From contig JAFAWR010000345.1 in the NCBI GenBank assembly GCA_019241635.1, positions 1 through 51,518 of the forward strand: a stretch of DNA of 51,518 nucleotides, in the 5' to 3' direction. Within the stretch, counting starts at the first letter, position 1, and each line of letters opens with the position of its first letter. Positions 1-8,699 of the stretch are shown here, in pieces. The notes under the pieces are model-generated. The model worked only from the letters and a program-made list of their open reading frames with translations. It had not been told where the DNA came from and did no database searches. Source of the stretch: Solirubrobacterales bacterium. Lineage in GTDB: Bacteria > Actinomycetota > Thermoleophilia > Solirubrobacterales > Solirubrobacteraceae. The translations under genes and the position numbers were made by a program.

Positions 1-147
1 CTGAGCTCGCACCCGATGGATCTGCGGCTCGGCCTCCTTCGCGAATCGCTCCTGCGAGACCGAGATGGCGACGAACAACAGCCCGATGAGTCCGCCGGCG
101 GCACCCGCACCTGCCAAGAAGAAGTCGTGAAGGCTCGCTGGCGCCAC
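1..147 (-). CDS. Membrane protein of unknown function, N-terminal part (runs off left edge)
   Basis: An open frame of 49 codons reads from a GTG at 147 to the window edge without a stop. The N-terminus ([20 protein letters not shown]) is one strong hydrophobic helix at about residues 8-30, followed by a charged stretch rich in Glu, Lys and Arg ([16 protein letters not shown]). This pattern is typical of small actinobacterial membrane proteins with a short N-terminal tail. No clear ribosome binding site precedes the GTG, and the frame is also open further upstream, so the start is uncertain. The opposite-strand frame over the same bases is Arg/Pro-rich and has no recognisable protein character. 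Function unknown. Confidence 0.5.
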   Translation of the reverse strand, partial: MAPASLHDFFLAGAGAAGGLIGLLFVAISVSQERFAKEAEPQIHRVRAQ

Positions 148-555
148 CCGGGCATGTTTGCGCAGCCGGCTCGGGGGCGTGCTCTGCCCTCTGCCGACGC
201 CAAGGAGCTCCAGCGCAGCCATCGCTATACAACCGCGCTGTTGCTGTGGTCCGCGCTCCCGCCATCCGCACGGAAGCAGAGAGACGAGCGAAGCGAGGTA
301 TGTCCGCAGGACAATCGACCATCGAAATCGCCGGCCCTCCAGCTCTGCGTGCTCGTCGACGATAGACAAGCACCACCCCGCAGGGAGCCTCCGAGCGGTC
401 CGTCCAGACTCCCGCGGATGATCGCGATCGCCGAAGCCGACGGCTCCAGGGCTTAGAGAATGCCTCGGGCGAGCGGCCCGCAACGGCTTCAGGCGGACCG
501 ACCAGCGGATGGCGTGAGCCCCGGAGCGGACCGCCATGCCAGCGAGCGATCTCGA
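148..555. other. Stretch with no recognised gene
   Basis: About 400 bases between the 5' end of the left-edge gene and the 3' end of the next minus-strand gene. Frames on both strands give Arg/Ser/Pro-rich translations typical of non-coding high-GC DNA. No tRNA, hairpin with a U-tract or clear promoter was seen. Confidence 0.5.
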
Positions 556-1287
556 TCAACCATTTCCTGGGTCGCTCTGTCGGTGCACATCGACATCACC
601 GCCCGAAGCCCTGACCGAGCCGAGCAGCCGAGCAGCCATGTTGATCGTCAGGAGAATTACACAGGCCGTCGTCGTAACGAGGCCGTATCCGAGACTGACA
701 GCAAGCGCAAGATCGAATCGCACATGTCTGGGTGGGTTCGTCTTCGACAAGACCACGCCCCACACGATCATCAGCATGCCAAGCGCAATCATTACGAGGA
801 GGGCGATGCGTAGCGTGGTCTGTAGCTGCCGACCGCCTCCCGACCCCACAAGCGAAAAGGCATCACGGTCCACGATGACCGCGACAATGAGCACGGCGTC
901 CACGGAAGCCACAGAGCTCAGAACGTCGAACGTGTGTGCAAATGGCAGCGATGCGAGCGCCGCGCAGGCGGGCGCTCCGACCGTCACAGCCCAGAAGCGC
1001 TTCCAATCAAGGCCCTCGTCTAGCCCGCATGCGCTGCTCAGGAAGTCATCGGCCCATTCTTGAAAGCTGGTTCCGAGACCGATGATCCATGCAAGTACGG
1101 GTGACGTCGCTGCAGCCCCGTTGAGGCCAACAATCACTGCCAACACGAGATCGTGCGCTGAGAAGAGGGAGTTCAGGACGGCAACGATCAGCAGGGCGAC
1201 GACCCAGGCCACAACCCATGCACCGATGATCCACCACCATCGCAGGTACGGATTCCGGGCCGCTTGATACCACGGTGAACTTTTCAT
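556..1287 (-). CDS. Polytopic membrane protein of unknown function
   Basis: This 243-residue protein has about six hydrophobic segments, near residues 18-40 (WWWIIGAWVVAWVVALLIV), 46-72, 99-117, 124-140, 158-181 and 195-220. The tail is short and polar. I do not recognise a family. The ATG overlaps the TGA of the upstream small secreted-protein gene in an ATGA arrangement, so the two are probably co-transcribed and translationally coupled. No catalytic motif is visible. A role in the envelope is inferred only from hydrophobicity and the neighbour's signal peptide. Confidence 0.7.
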   Translation of the reverse strand: MKSSPWYQAARNPYLRWWWIIGAWVVAWVVALLIVAVLNSLFSAHDLVLAVIVGLNGAAATSPVLAWIIGLGTSFQEWADDFLSSACGLDEGLDWKRFWAVTVGAPACAALASLPFAHTFDVLSSVASVDAVLIVAVIVDRDAFSLVGSGGGRQLQTTLRIALLVMIALGMLMIVWGVVLSKTNPPRHVRFDLALAVSLGYGLVTTTACVILLTINMAARLLGSVRASGGDVDVHRQSDPGNG

Positions 1288-1505
1288 GTCGTCAGCATGC
1301 CGACTAGACGCAGGTCCGGGGTTCCGGCCCCACCCTCAGTAACGCCGACCACCGGTCGCGGCGAGAGACGGTCGACGAGAACCTTGTCCTGCGCTTTGAT
1401 CGCAGAAGTCACGGAGGGCGTGGCGGCCTGCGCCGCGCCCACCGCCCCAACAGCAAGGAGACACACGGCGATGAGCAACACCGCGCGCGTTTTGAACCGA
1501 GGCAT
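1284..1505 (-). CDS. Small secreted protein of unknown function
   Basis: A 73-residue product beginning MPRFKTRAVLLIAVCLLAVG, a classical Sec signal peptide (basic n-region, hydrophobic core, AQA-like cleavage region near residue 25). The mature part is about 48 residues and ends in a Gly/Thr-rich tail. The frame is open upstream, but the ATG at 1505 is preceded by a good GGAGG box about six bases away, and the residues before it look non-coding, so this start is preferred. The gene overlaps the next membrane-protein gene by four bases (ATGA). Function unknown; possibly a secreted partner of that membrane protein. Confidence 0.6.
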   Translation of the reverse strand: MPRFKTRAVLLIAVCLLAVGAVGAAQAATPSVTSAIKAQDKVLVDRLSPRPVVGVTEGGAGTPDLRLVGMLTT

Positions 1506-1690
1506 CCATCCTCCATCCAACAACCAGTGTGGGTGTCCCCGTAGCCCCGCCCATTCCCAAGCGGGCATCGCCACCGGACCACGCCTTACCCGTCGGTCAG
1601 CTCGAGCAAATCGCGGGGCCGTCGCAATCCAGCATGCCCTCAGCACCAGAGGCCTCCGCGGCTACTCGACCGCGCTTCGTCGGCCGCCGA

Positions 1691-2078
1691 CTAGTGGTGT
1701 GCCATCACCGACAGGGAAAAGAACACGGCGACCGCGGCGGCAAGAAGCGCCAGCGGCGCGAGCTGCTCCTTGCGTTGGAACGCGCGAATGCTCAGCATCA
1801 CGGGAAAGATCCCGAGCATGACGATCCCGGTTGTCTTCGCGAGGAGCAGGTACCCGACGACGACGGCCAGGGCGGTCAGGGTCGTGCGGTTACGCTCGAA
1901 CACCGTCCGCTGCGGGGCGGCGGTGTAGCTCACCGTGTTGTTCGCGACGAACCCAGGCGTGGGGGGAGGCGCATCGTAGAAAGGGGAAGCGGTCTCCCCC
2001 GGGCGGGGGGACGCTGCCGGGCGACGCCGCGGTCGCATCGGCACGGGCAAAACCGTGCGAATCGTCGGGATTGATCAT
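1691..2078 (-). pseudogene. Small membrane protein gene interrupted by a +1 frameshift in a C/G tract
   Basis: The 3' frame encodes a protein with two membrane helices (ALAVVVGYLLLAKTTGIVML and a C-terminal LLAAAVAVFFSLSVMA). It has no good start of its own, only a TTG at 2050. In the next frame an ATG at 2078 has a strong AAGGAG box seven bases upstream and encodes MINPDDSHGFARADATAASP before entering a Pro/Gly linker. The two frames meet at a run of C and G around 1995-2010. The interval 1691-2078 is 388 bases (3 x 129 + 1), exactly one base too many for a single 128-residue protein. It may be a real mutation, a homopolymer sequencing error or, less likely, programmed frameshifting. Family not recognised. 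Confidence 0.55.
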
Positions 2079-2242
2079 CGGGACACTCCTTGCCGTCAGT
2101 GGATGTCGCAGCGACGCCTGTTCGCCATGTTGAAGCCGCGCGAGAGTGCCCCGGTGCGAACCCGCGCATCCGCACCATCGACGACGCATGGAGCGAGCTT
2201 TAGCTCTGGCGTCGAGGGCTGGCCGCGCGGTTCAGGCCGAGG

Positions 2243-3346
2243 TCAGGGCGCGGTCGGCGAGGGAAGGGGCAGCGCGGCCAGGAGTTCCTCGGTGGGAGCC
2301 TCGGCGATCGCGCCGCGGTCGGTCTCGCTGGCCTCTGACGCCCTGACGATGTCGATCGCGATCGAGCGCACCTGACCCGCGATGTCGTTGAGCGCCATCG
2401 AGGGTTGACGGGTGGCGGTGGCGGTGGCGCGGCCGGCCGCTTGCAGCGCGATGCGCAGCACGTCGCCGCCGCGCCAGGGCTCCTCGAACTGGCCTGGTAG
2501 CTCCCAGGCCGCCAGGCCGAGATCCCGGATCGCGTCCGCGAGCTCGGGCTGTGGCGGACCGCCGCTACGGACGTACTGCCGGACGTTACGGACGAGCACG
2601 CGCGCACTGCGAGCGGCAAGGTCCGCGTGGTCCACGATGCGCGCGTAGCGCTCGAGCTCGCCCCGGGCGCCGCGGCGCAGCGGAGCCCAGCGAGCCGTGT
2701 CGGTGCCCACCAGGACCGCGTGCCTGAGCGCGGCGACATGGATCTCCACGCTCTCAGCCGCCTGCGCCGCGGCCTCGCCGCGAACCACGTCGCCTCCGGT
2801 CAAGATGCCGGCGGCGTCGCGCAGCACGGCTCCCAGCTCGCCGAAGACACCGTTGGTGGCGCGCGCGACGCCAACGATTGGGTCGGGCGGGAACACGAGC
2901 GTGTGGACGGCCAGCGCCACCCCACCACCGATCAAGACATCGAGCAGGCGCACCTCGGGAGTCGAGGACAGCGTCGCGACGAGGATCGCCGACACGGCCG
3001 CCTCGCTGACCAGCAACTCTCCTCCTCCGAGGATCACCGCGGCCAGCATCGCGAGCACCACCAGCACCCCAATTTGGGGCAACCCCGCTCCCATGACACG
3101 GACCAGCAGGTCGGCAAGCACAATCCCCAGCATCACGCCGGCGATCAGCTGCACCGCCCGCTGCCGTCGCTCGCCGAAGGCCGCGCCCAGAGAGACCACG
3201 GCGGCTATCGAGGCGAACGCCGGCCGATGCTCGACCCCCAGCAACACCGCGCAATACCACGCCCCGACCGCGGCCACACCGGTCTGCAGGATCGGCCACA
3301 GATGGCCATAGACCCGTCGACGAGCCAGGAGGACGAACTGCTGCAT
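2243..3346 (-). CDS. FUSC/aromatic-acid-exporter-like membrane protein
   Basis: A 367-residue protein. Its first 155 residues form about six closely spaced membrane helices (for example LIAGVMLGIVLADLLVRVMG and VLVVLAMLAAVILGG), followed by a roughly 200-residue soluble part rich in Ala, Arg and Glu. Hydrophobic N-terminal half plus cytoplasmic helical tail is the layout of the FUSC/ArAE (DUF939-like) families, whose members export small aromatic acids or fusaric acid. The length fits a half-size bacterial member. It lies alone between the secreted epimerase and the frameshifted membrane gene, in the same orientation as both. The substrate is not predictable from sequence. Confidence 0.7.
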   Translation of the reverse strand: MQQFVLLARRRVYGHLWPILQTGVAAVGAWYCAVLLGVEHRPAFASIAAVVSLGAAFGERRQRAVQLIAGVMLGIVLADLLVRVMGAGLPQIGVLVVLAMLAAVILGGGELLVSEAAVSAILVATLSSTPEVRLLDVLIGGGVALAVHTLVFPPDPIVGVARATNGVFGELGAVLRDAAGILTGGDVVRGEAAAQAAESVEIHVAALRHAVLVGTDTARWAPLRRGARGELERYARIVDHADLAARSARVLVRNVRQYVRSGGPPQPELADAIRDLGLAAWELPGQFEEPWRGGDVLRIALQAAGRATATATRQPSMALNDIAGQVRSIAIDIVRASEASETDRGAIAEAPTEELLAALPLPSPTAP

Positions 3347-3380
3347 GCTAAGAACAACCCGCCCGCAGGCGGTCCGTTAC

Positions 3381-3397
3381 ACGCGCTCAGAGCGCGT
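3381..3397 (-). terminator. Possible weak terminator hairpin after the epimerase gene
   Basis: A perfect 7-bp inverted repeat (ACGCGCT, 3-base loop, AGCGCGT) lies 49 bases beyond the stop of the minus-strand epimerase gene and just upstream of the FUSC gene start. There is no U-tract, so it may equally be a protein-binding dyad. Confidence 0.3.
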
Positions 3398-3445
3398 TCA
3401 CCGGACGGCAACAGCCGGGTACCCCGCCGCCTCCTGCTCCTGGGA

Positions 3446-5599
3446 TCAGCCGACGATCGTGAACGTGGCGGCCTGCGGAGACCCCCCGGCCGGGGTCGCC
3501 GTGATCTCGTAGGTGCCCGGCCCGAGCTCGCGTCCGCCGATCGCCCCGTTCCAGACGAAGCGGTTGGCGCCAGCCTTCCCCACCTTGATCAGGCGGCCAT
3601 GCAGCTTGATCAGCCGGGTGCATTGCTTGTCGCGCTTGTTCTTGCGCGTCGGGGCGACACACGAGCGGTTGACCTTGCGTCCCGCCACCTCGCGGTGAAC
3701 GGTGAAGGTGACAGACCCGCCGGCGCTGAGACGGTAGGCGACCGCCAGGTGGATCGGCAACCGGCATTGCTTGTCGGTGGTGTTCTTAGGCGTCGGCGTC
3801 ACGCATCTGCCACCGACTTTCCGACCCGCGACCGAGATCTTGTGCGCGGAGAGGCTCAGGCGAGACAGCGTGATCGCGTGAACCGGCGCGCTGGCGGAGA
3901 CAACCGTTGAGGTCATACCAGCGCCGCAACCGCTGGTGGCGGGCTGATTGCCAGCATCACCGCTGTAGCTGGCATACCAGTAATAGGTGCCTGCGCTCGG
4001 TGGTACGTAGCCACCGGATGGTTGGTAGGCCCCGCTGCCGGAAACCGTCGCGGTCCCGACGGGTGTCCCGCCGGTGGTGCAATTCGTGGGCGCAGATGGC
4101 TGCGGGCCGAACACCGTGTAGGTGATCGCGCCGCTGGCGTTGCTGGTCGCGTCTGACAGGGTCGCGCCGATCGAGCCGGGCGCGATCGCCGTCGCGGCCG
4201 TGCCGGTCGCCGGCGCCGACACGCTGAGGCTCGGGGCCGAGAACTGGTACACGGTCGTCGTCGAGAGGCTCTGGTGTGCGTCGAGAATGGTGGAGGGGAA
4301 GCTCGACTCGTTCGGAGAGTCGGGGAAATGCTGGGTTTCGAATGCGTAGCCCGCGCCTTGCCGGTAGGTGTCGCCGCTGATGCCGGTAAGCGTGCCGTTC
4401 AGCAGGTTCGCCGTGTCGAACTGGACGCCCGGCTGATCGGTCCAGACCGACAGCTCGCGTCCGCTGCCCGGGTCGATCGCGCGGGCGGCGAGGTTCAGCC
4501 CGCCGGGTCCCGTGGTACCGGGCGTCCGTGGGTTCAGCGCCCAGTTGAAGTCATAGCCGTGGGCGAAGGCCAGCTGGTTGCCGGGGGCGTTGAAGTTCGC
4601 GCCGAAGTCGTCGATCCGTGATCCGATCGACTGCGGGGTGGTGAAGTCCAGCGGGGTGCCGAGCACCGAGGCCTCTTGACCCAGCGGAATCTGGTTGCCG
4701 TCTATCGGGGTGTAGTCGGCCCCGTTGATCGCAACCTCCTGGCCATACGCCGAGCCCGCCGGCGCATTCTCGCCGGCGAGATTGAAATAGCTGGCGTTGG
4801 TCAGGTTGACGATCGTGTTCAGGTTCGGCGACTGGTTCGTCGCCTGGTAGCTGACCGACAGCTCGTTCTGGTCGTTGAGCGTGTACGTGACGACCACCTG
4901 GAGGCTGGCCGGGTAGCCGGTGCACCCGTTGGGGCACCCGGGGGAGCCGGCCGGGCCGCCTTCATCACCGCTCGGGCTGTTCAGCGTCAACTGCACACCG
5001 ACGTAGCCCGGTCCCTGAACCTCCTGATCGGCCCAGACGTGATTGCCGAAACCGACCAGGCCCCCGTTCAGGCTGCTTGTCCCGTCGTTGACCGGGAGCG
5101 TATAGGTGACCGGCCCCGCCCCCGGCTGATCGAGCGTGAACTTGCCGGCAGCGAGCCGGTTCGCGTAGCGGCCGAGCACCTCGCCGAAGTACGGTCCGCC
5201 ATTCGCGGTGACCGGCGGGCTGTTATTGGCGACGTAATCCCCGAGGCTGTTGAATCCGAGCACCACGTCGGCGGGCTGCCCCAGGCGATCGGGGACGTCG
5301 ATCGCGTGGATGATCGCGCCGTAGGTGAGGATCTGCACGCTCATGCCGGCGGCGTCGCTGAGCGTGTATTGGTAGACCGGGGTGTCCATGCCGGTGTATG
5401 GCTCCGTCGTATCGCCGACGAGCTGCTTGGACACCGACAGGCCCGCCTGCGAACCGACGAGCGAATCCCCGGCGCTCGCCGACGCGGCCCACGCCTGGCC
5501 TCCGCCGGGCGCGAGAAGCCAGAGCGCCGCGAACGTCGCTGCGACCACAGCCAACCCGGTTCGCCGACGCAGGCGGCCTCCCGTCTCGATTGTCCCCAT
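3446..5599 (-). CDS. Secreted aldose-1-epimerase-like protein with Ig-like and repeat C-terminus; catalytic histidines missing
   Basis: A 717-residue protein; ATG at 5599 chosen because a GAGAGGGG box precedes it and it starts directly before a signal peptide (RRRTGLAVVAATFAALWLLA). Residues about 55-455 are a galactose-mutarotase-fold domain with family signatures GRYANR, NLTNASYFNLAGE and FETQHFPDSPNES. Residues about 458-575 resemble an Ig-like domain. The end carries a duplicated Cys-containing basic motif (AGRKVGGRCVTPTPKN and AGRKVNRSCVAPTRKN). Family members interconvert alpha and beta anomers using two His and one Glu. Here the first His is Asn178 (SSLNGG instead of LHGG) and the second is Ala269 (LTNAS instead of LTNHS), while Glu421 and Asp350 remain. 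Sugar binding without normal catalysis, or altered chemistry, is inferred. Confidence 0.85.
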   Translation of the reverse strand: MGTIETGGRLRRRTGLAVVAATFAALWLLAPGGGQAWAASASAGDSLVGSQAGLSVSKQLVGDTTEPYTGMDTPVYQYTLSDAAGMSVQILTYGAIIHAIDVPDRLGQPADVVLGFNSLGDYVANNSPPVTANGGPYFGEVLGRYANRLAAGKFTLDQPGAGPVTYTLPVNDGTSSLNGGLVGFGNHVWADQEVQGPGYVGVQLTLNSPSGDEGGPAGSPGCPNGCTGYPASLQVVVTYTLNDQNELSVSYQATNQSPNLNTIVNLTNASYFNLAGENAPAGSAYGQEVAINGADYTPIDGNQIPLGQEASVLGTPLDFTTPQSIGSRIDDFGANFNAPGNQLAFAHGYDFNWALNPRTPGTTGPGGLNLAARAIDPGSGRELSVWTDQPGVQFDTANLLNGTLTGISGDTYRQGAGYAFETQHFPDSPNESSFPSTILDAHQSLSTTTVYQFSAPSLSVSAPATGTAATAIAPGSIGATLSDATSNASGAITYTVFGPQPSAPTNCTTGGTPVGTATVSGSGAYQPSGGYVPPSAGTYYWYASYSGDAGNQPATSGCGAGMTSTVVSASAPVHAITLSRLSLSAHKISVAGRKVGGRCVTPTPKNTTDKQCRLPIHLAVAYRLSAGGSVTFTVHREVAGRKVNRSCVAPTRKNKRDKQCTRLIKLHGRLIKVGKAGANRFVWNGAIGGRELGPGTYEITATPAGGSPQAATFTIVG

Positions 5600-5692
5600 C
5601 GTTTGCCCCTCTCGCCGACTGCCCGACCCCGGGGTCACAATAGCGAAGGGGTCGGCAAGCCCACAGCGAGCCTCAAGCCACGGAGACCTCGG

Positions 5693-6757
5693 CTACCGGC
5701 CAGTCGAGCCCGCGGCCAGCTCGTAGGCGATCTCGGCGATCAGGTCCTCCTGGCCGCCCACCAGTCCGCGGCGGCCGCACACGCGCAGGATCTCGGTACC
5801 GGACACGCCGTAATGCTCGGCGGCCCGCCGCGCGTGCTCGAGGAAGCTCGAGTACACGCCGGCATAGCCCATAGTCAGTGACATCCGATCGAGCGTGCAG
5901 TCGCGGCCCATGATCGGGCGCACGAGGTCCTCGGCGGCGTCGGCGATCGCGGCTGCGTCGATGCCAGTGGCGATGTCCATCTTCTCGAGCACCGCGACCA
6001 GCGCCTCGGTCGGCGTGTTGCCCGCCCCCGCGCCCATCCGGCGCGTGCTCGCATCGACCTGAACCGCCCCGGCCTCGATCGCCGCCAGCGTGTTCGCGAC
6101 ACCGCAGGCGAGGTTCTCGTGTCCATGGAACCCGACCTGGGCGCCCTCGGCAGACACCGCGTCCACCACCGCGGCCACGCGTTCCGCGGCGGTCGGCGGC
6201 ACGAGCGCTCCGGCCGAGTCGACGACATACACGCACTGACAGCCCGCGCCGGCCATGATCTTCGCCTGTTCGGCGAGCACCCCGGGGGGCTGGGAGTGAG
6301 ACATCATCAAGAAGCCGACCGTCTCCAGACCGAGCGATCGGGCGATCTGGAAGTGCTGGATCGAGATGTCCGCCTCGGTGCAGTGGGTGGCGATCCGGAT
6401 GATCTGAACTCCGAGGTCGGCTACCGCCTGGATGTCCGCGGCGGTCCCGATGCCCGGCAGCAGCAGAGCGGCGATCCGCGCGCGCTTTGCGCTCGCCACC
6501 GCGGTCGCGATCAGCTTGCGCTCCGGGATACGGGACAGGCCGTAAGTGAACGAGCTGCCGCCGAGCCCGTCGCCGTGGCTGACCTCGAGCACCGGCACTC
6601 CCGCATCGTCGAGCGCGCCGACGACCGCCCGGACCTGCTCGGTCGTGAGCTGGTGGCGGACGGCGTGGGAGCCGTCGCGCAGGCAGCTGTCGGTGAGACG
6701 GACCGAGCGGGCGGCGCCGTACCGAAGCGCGCCGGGCGTGCTCTCGGCAGAACTCAT
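5693..6757 (-). CDS. 4-hydroxy-2-oxovalerate aldolase
   Basis: A 354-residue enzyme of the DmpG/BphI/HsaF family, which cleaves 4-hydroxy-2-oxo acids to pyruvate and an aldehyde using a divalent metal. Visible signatures are the N-terminal [17 protein letters not shown] (catalytic Arg27 and Asp28, His31), the metal-binding GFHGHENL (His211, His213) and the C-terminal helical part that contacts the partner dehydrogenase ([20 protein letters not shown]). The ATG overlaps the stop of the acetaldehyde dehydrogenase gene by four bases, as expected for enzymes that form a channelling complex. No hydratase or ring-cleavage dioxygenase lies next to it, so the upstream pathway must be encoded elsewhere or be different here. 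Confidence 0.92.
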   Translation of the reverse strand: MSSAESTPGALRYGAARSVRLTDSCLRDGSHAVRHQLTTEQVRAVVGALDDAGVPVLEVSHGDGLGGSSFTYGLSRIPERKLIATAVASAKRARIAALLLPGIGTAADIQAVADLGVQIIRIATHCTEADISIQHFQIARSLGLETVGFLMMSHSQPPGVLAEQAKIMAGAGCQCVYVVDSAGALVPPTAAERVAAVVDAVSAEGAQVGFHGHENLACGVANTLAAIEAGAVQVDASTRRMGAGAGNTPTEALVAVLEKMDIATGIDAAAIADAAEDLVRPIMGRDCTLDRMSLTMGYAGVYSSFLEHARRAAEHYGVSGTEILRVCGRRGLVGGQEDLIAEIAYELAAGSTGR

Positions 6758-7632
6758 CGGACCACCTCCGGCGTGCGAGCCCGCGCCAACTCCTCGCCGA
6801 CCCGTACGGCCGCCGCGGTCATGATGTCGAGGTTGCCCGCGTAGGCGGGAAGGAAGTCCCCGCGGCCCTCGACCTCGATGAAGATCGAGACACGGCCGTC
6901 CTCGAACTGAGGCGGAACCCGCAGGCGGTAGCCCGGAACGTATTGGGCGACCTCGCTGGCCATCTGCTCGACCGACGCGGCGATTGCGTCGCAGTCGGCA
7001 TCGGCGTCGAGCGAGCAGATCACCGTGTCGCGCATGAGCAGGGGCGGCTCGGCCGGGTTCAGGATGATGATCGCCTTGCCGCGACCGGCTCCACCGACCT
7101 GGGAAACGGCGCGCGCGGTGGTTTCGGTGAACTCGTCGATGTTTGCCCGGGTGCCGGGACCGGCCGAGCGCGAGGCGATGGAGGCGACGATCTCCGCGTA
7201 GTCGACCTGGGCGACGCGAGCGACCGCATGGACCATGGGCACCGTCGCCTGCCCGCCACAGGTGACCATATTGATGTTCGGCGCGTCGAGATGCGCGCCC
7301 AGGTTGACCGGCGGCACCACGTACGGGCCGACGGCGGCCGGGGTGAGGTCGATTGCCGGGATCCCCGCCGCCTCGTAGGCAGGGGCGTTGGCGGCGTGCA
7401 CCGAGGCGGACGTCGCCTCGAAGATCAGGTCGGGCCGCTCGGACAGGTTCATCAGCCAGGTGACGCCCTCGGAGGTCGTCCGGAGTCCGGCCTCGCGCGC
7501 GCGGGCGAGTCCCGGGCTTGCCGGATCAATCCCGACCATCCAGCGAGGCTCGACGTGGTCGGAGCGCAGGAGCTTGACCATCAGGTCGGTTCCGATGTTG
7601 CCCGACCCCACGATCGCTACGGAGAGCGTCAT
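6754..7632 (-). CDS. Acetaldehyde dehydrogenase (acylating)
   Basis: A 292-residue enzyme of the DmpF/BphJ/HsaG family, which converts acetaldehyde or propionaldehyde plus CoA and NAD+ to acyl-CoA. It starts with a Rossmann motif ([13 protein letters not shown], residues 6-17) and has the catalytic Cys125 in [10 protein letters not shown]. The frame is open upstream, but residues before the ATG at 7632 look non-coding, and homologues begin just ahead of the Rossmann motif. It is the first gene of a two-gene unit with the aldolase and is divergent from an IclR regulator, probably its controller. Confidence 0.92.
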   Translation of the reverse strand: MTLSVAIVGSGNIGTDLMVKLLRSDHVEPRWMVGIDPASPGLARAREAGLRTTSEGVTWLMNLSERPDLIFEATSASVHAANAPAYEAAGIPAIDLTPAAVGPYVVPPVNLGAHLDAPNINMVTCGGQATVPMVHAVARVAQVDYAEIVASIASRSAGPGTRANIDEFTETTARAVSQVGGAGRGKAIIILNPAEPPLLMRDTVICSLDADADCDAIAASVEQMASEVAQYVPGYRLRVPPQFEDGRVSIFIEVEGRGDFLPAYAGNLDIMTAAAVRVGEELARARTPEVVR

Positions 7633-7698
7633 CGCCTCACCGTCGCCCACGCAAGGGCGCTGGCGGGCTTGCCTGGAGCTCAGCGGACACCGTCTCAT

Positions 7699-7764
7699 GT
7701 TCACCTCATGGCCCGGGTGCGACAATCCCGCGTCCCACTGAGTGAGATGAACTTGCCATGAGGA
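7699..7764. promoter_or_regulatory. Imperfect inverted repeats in the divergent acetaldehyde dehydrogenase/IclR promoter region
   Basis: GTTCACCTCAT at 7699-7709 is matched at 9 of 11 positions by the inverted copy GTGAGATGAAC at 7742-7752. An overlapping pair, CCTCATGG and CCATGAGG (7757-7764), includes the IclR start codon. The position between divergent genes suits an autoregulated IclR operator, but the wide spacing makes it tentative. Confidence 0.3.
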
Positions 7765-8519
7765 ATTCGGTCGGCGGTGGCGTGCTGGAGCGGGCCGCCC
7801 GCCTGCTCGAGGCGTTCCGTGAGGGCGGCCCCGAGCTCACGCTCTCGGAGCTGGTCGCCCGGTCCGAGGTGCCGCGTGCGACGGCCCACCGGCTGGCCGG
7901 CCAGCTTGTCGCGCTCGGTTTCCTCGAGCGCTCGCGACGCGGGTGGCGGCTTGGAACGGCGCTGTTCGAGCTGGGTCAGATCGTCCCGCGCCAGCAGCGG
8001 CTGCGCGAGCTCGCGCTGCCTTACATGGAGGATCTCTACGAGGCGACCAAGGAGACGGTCCAGCTCGGCGTCCTCGATCAGGGCGAGGTCCTCTACGTCG
8101 AGATCATCGCGGGCCACCGCCGGGTCTCCACCCCATCGCGGCGAGGGGGCCGTATGCCCGCACATTGCACGGGGCTCGGTAAGGCGCTGCTCGCCTTCTC
8201 GCCTGACGTCGGGCGCGAGTGGCTGGCTGCCCAGCCGCCGCTCATGGCGAGGACGCCCTCGACGATCATCGATCCCGCTCGGCTGGCTCGCGAGCTCCAG
8301 GACGTCCGGCGCGCCGGGGTCGCCTTCGACCGCGAGGAGGCGAGAGTCGGCCTGGTGTGCCTCGCCGCGCCGATCCTCGGTCGTGACGGGGTCGCCCGGG
8401 CGGCGCTATCGGTCTCGATGCCGACGGGCGGGCGGATCTCGCCAGCGCAGGTGGCGCCAGCCGTGGTGACCGGGGCGCGGGCCGTGTCGCGCGAGCTGGC
8501 CAGGGCACCGGGACCCTAG
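7758..8519 (+). CDS. IclR-family transcriptional regulator
   Basis: A 253-residue protein with an N-terminal winged helix-turn-helix (about residues 8-65; [20 protein letters not shown]) and a C-terminal IclR effector-binding domain (about 80-250; [14 protein letters not shown] and [20 protein letters not shown] are typical). IclR proteins usually control catabolic genes in response to a pathway metabolite. It is divergent from the acetaldehyde dehydrogenase/aldolase pair and is followed by a permease gene, so it may control either or both. The ribosome binding site is weak. Confidence 0.9.
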   Translation: MRNSVGGGVLERAARLLEAFREGGPELTLSELVARSEVPRATAHRLAGQLVALGFLERSRRGWRLGTALFELGQIVPRQQRLRELALPYMEDLYEATKETVQLGVLDQGEVLYVEIIAGHRRVSTPSRRGGRMPAHCTGLGKALLAFSPDVGREWLAAQPPLMARTPSTIIDPARLARELQDVRRAGVAFDREEARVGLVCLAAPILGRDGVARAALSVSMPTGGRISPAQVAPAVVTGARAVSRELARAPGP

Positions 8520-8598
8520 GCACGGAGTGCTCGACGGAGCGCAAGGTCGAGAGCTCGGGCGAGCCGCGCTCACCCCAGTGCATCTGCCGCGGAGGAAC

Positions 8599-8671
8599 TT
8601 GACAGCACCGGAGGAGCGGACTACGGTGTCCTCCATTGATCGGAGGACTCTTACACTGAATGAAAGAGTCC
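8599..8671 (+). promoter_or_regulatory. Promoter P1 with overlapping operator dyads, upstream of the APC permease
   Basis: TTGACA at 8599-8604 and TACGGT at 8622-8627 are spaced by 17 bases, a good housekeeping-type promoter. Directly downstream are two perfect inverted repeats: GTCCTCC (8628-8634) with GGAGGAC (8642-8648), and GGACTCTT (8645-8652) with AAGAGTCC (8664-8671). The 30 bases at 8635-8664 match 20 of 30 positions of a segment in the same place relative to promoter P2 (11310-11339). Binding here would block transcription initiation. Confidence 0.7.
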
Positions 8672-8699
8672 TACTCCACTGAGGAGAAGGGAGAGGTTG

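Noticed and set aside
16-456. 146-codon plus-strand open frame at the left end
   Set aside because: Composition is Arg/Pro/Ser-rich with no motif, while the opposite strand encodes a plausible membrane helix over the same bases.
2627-3910. 427-codon plus-strand open frame across the FUSC gene and the epimerase 3' end
   Set aside because: Spans two minus-strand genes and an intergenic hairpin; no protein-like pattern.
4676-5881. 401-codon plus-strand open frame over the epimerase gene
   Set aside because: Antisense shadow; the minus frame has a signal peptide and clear family motifs.
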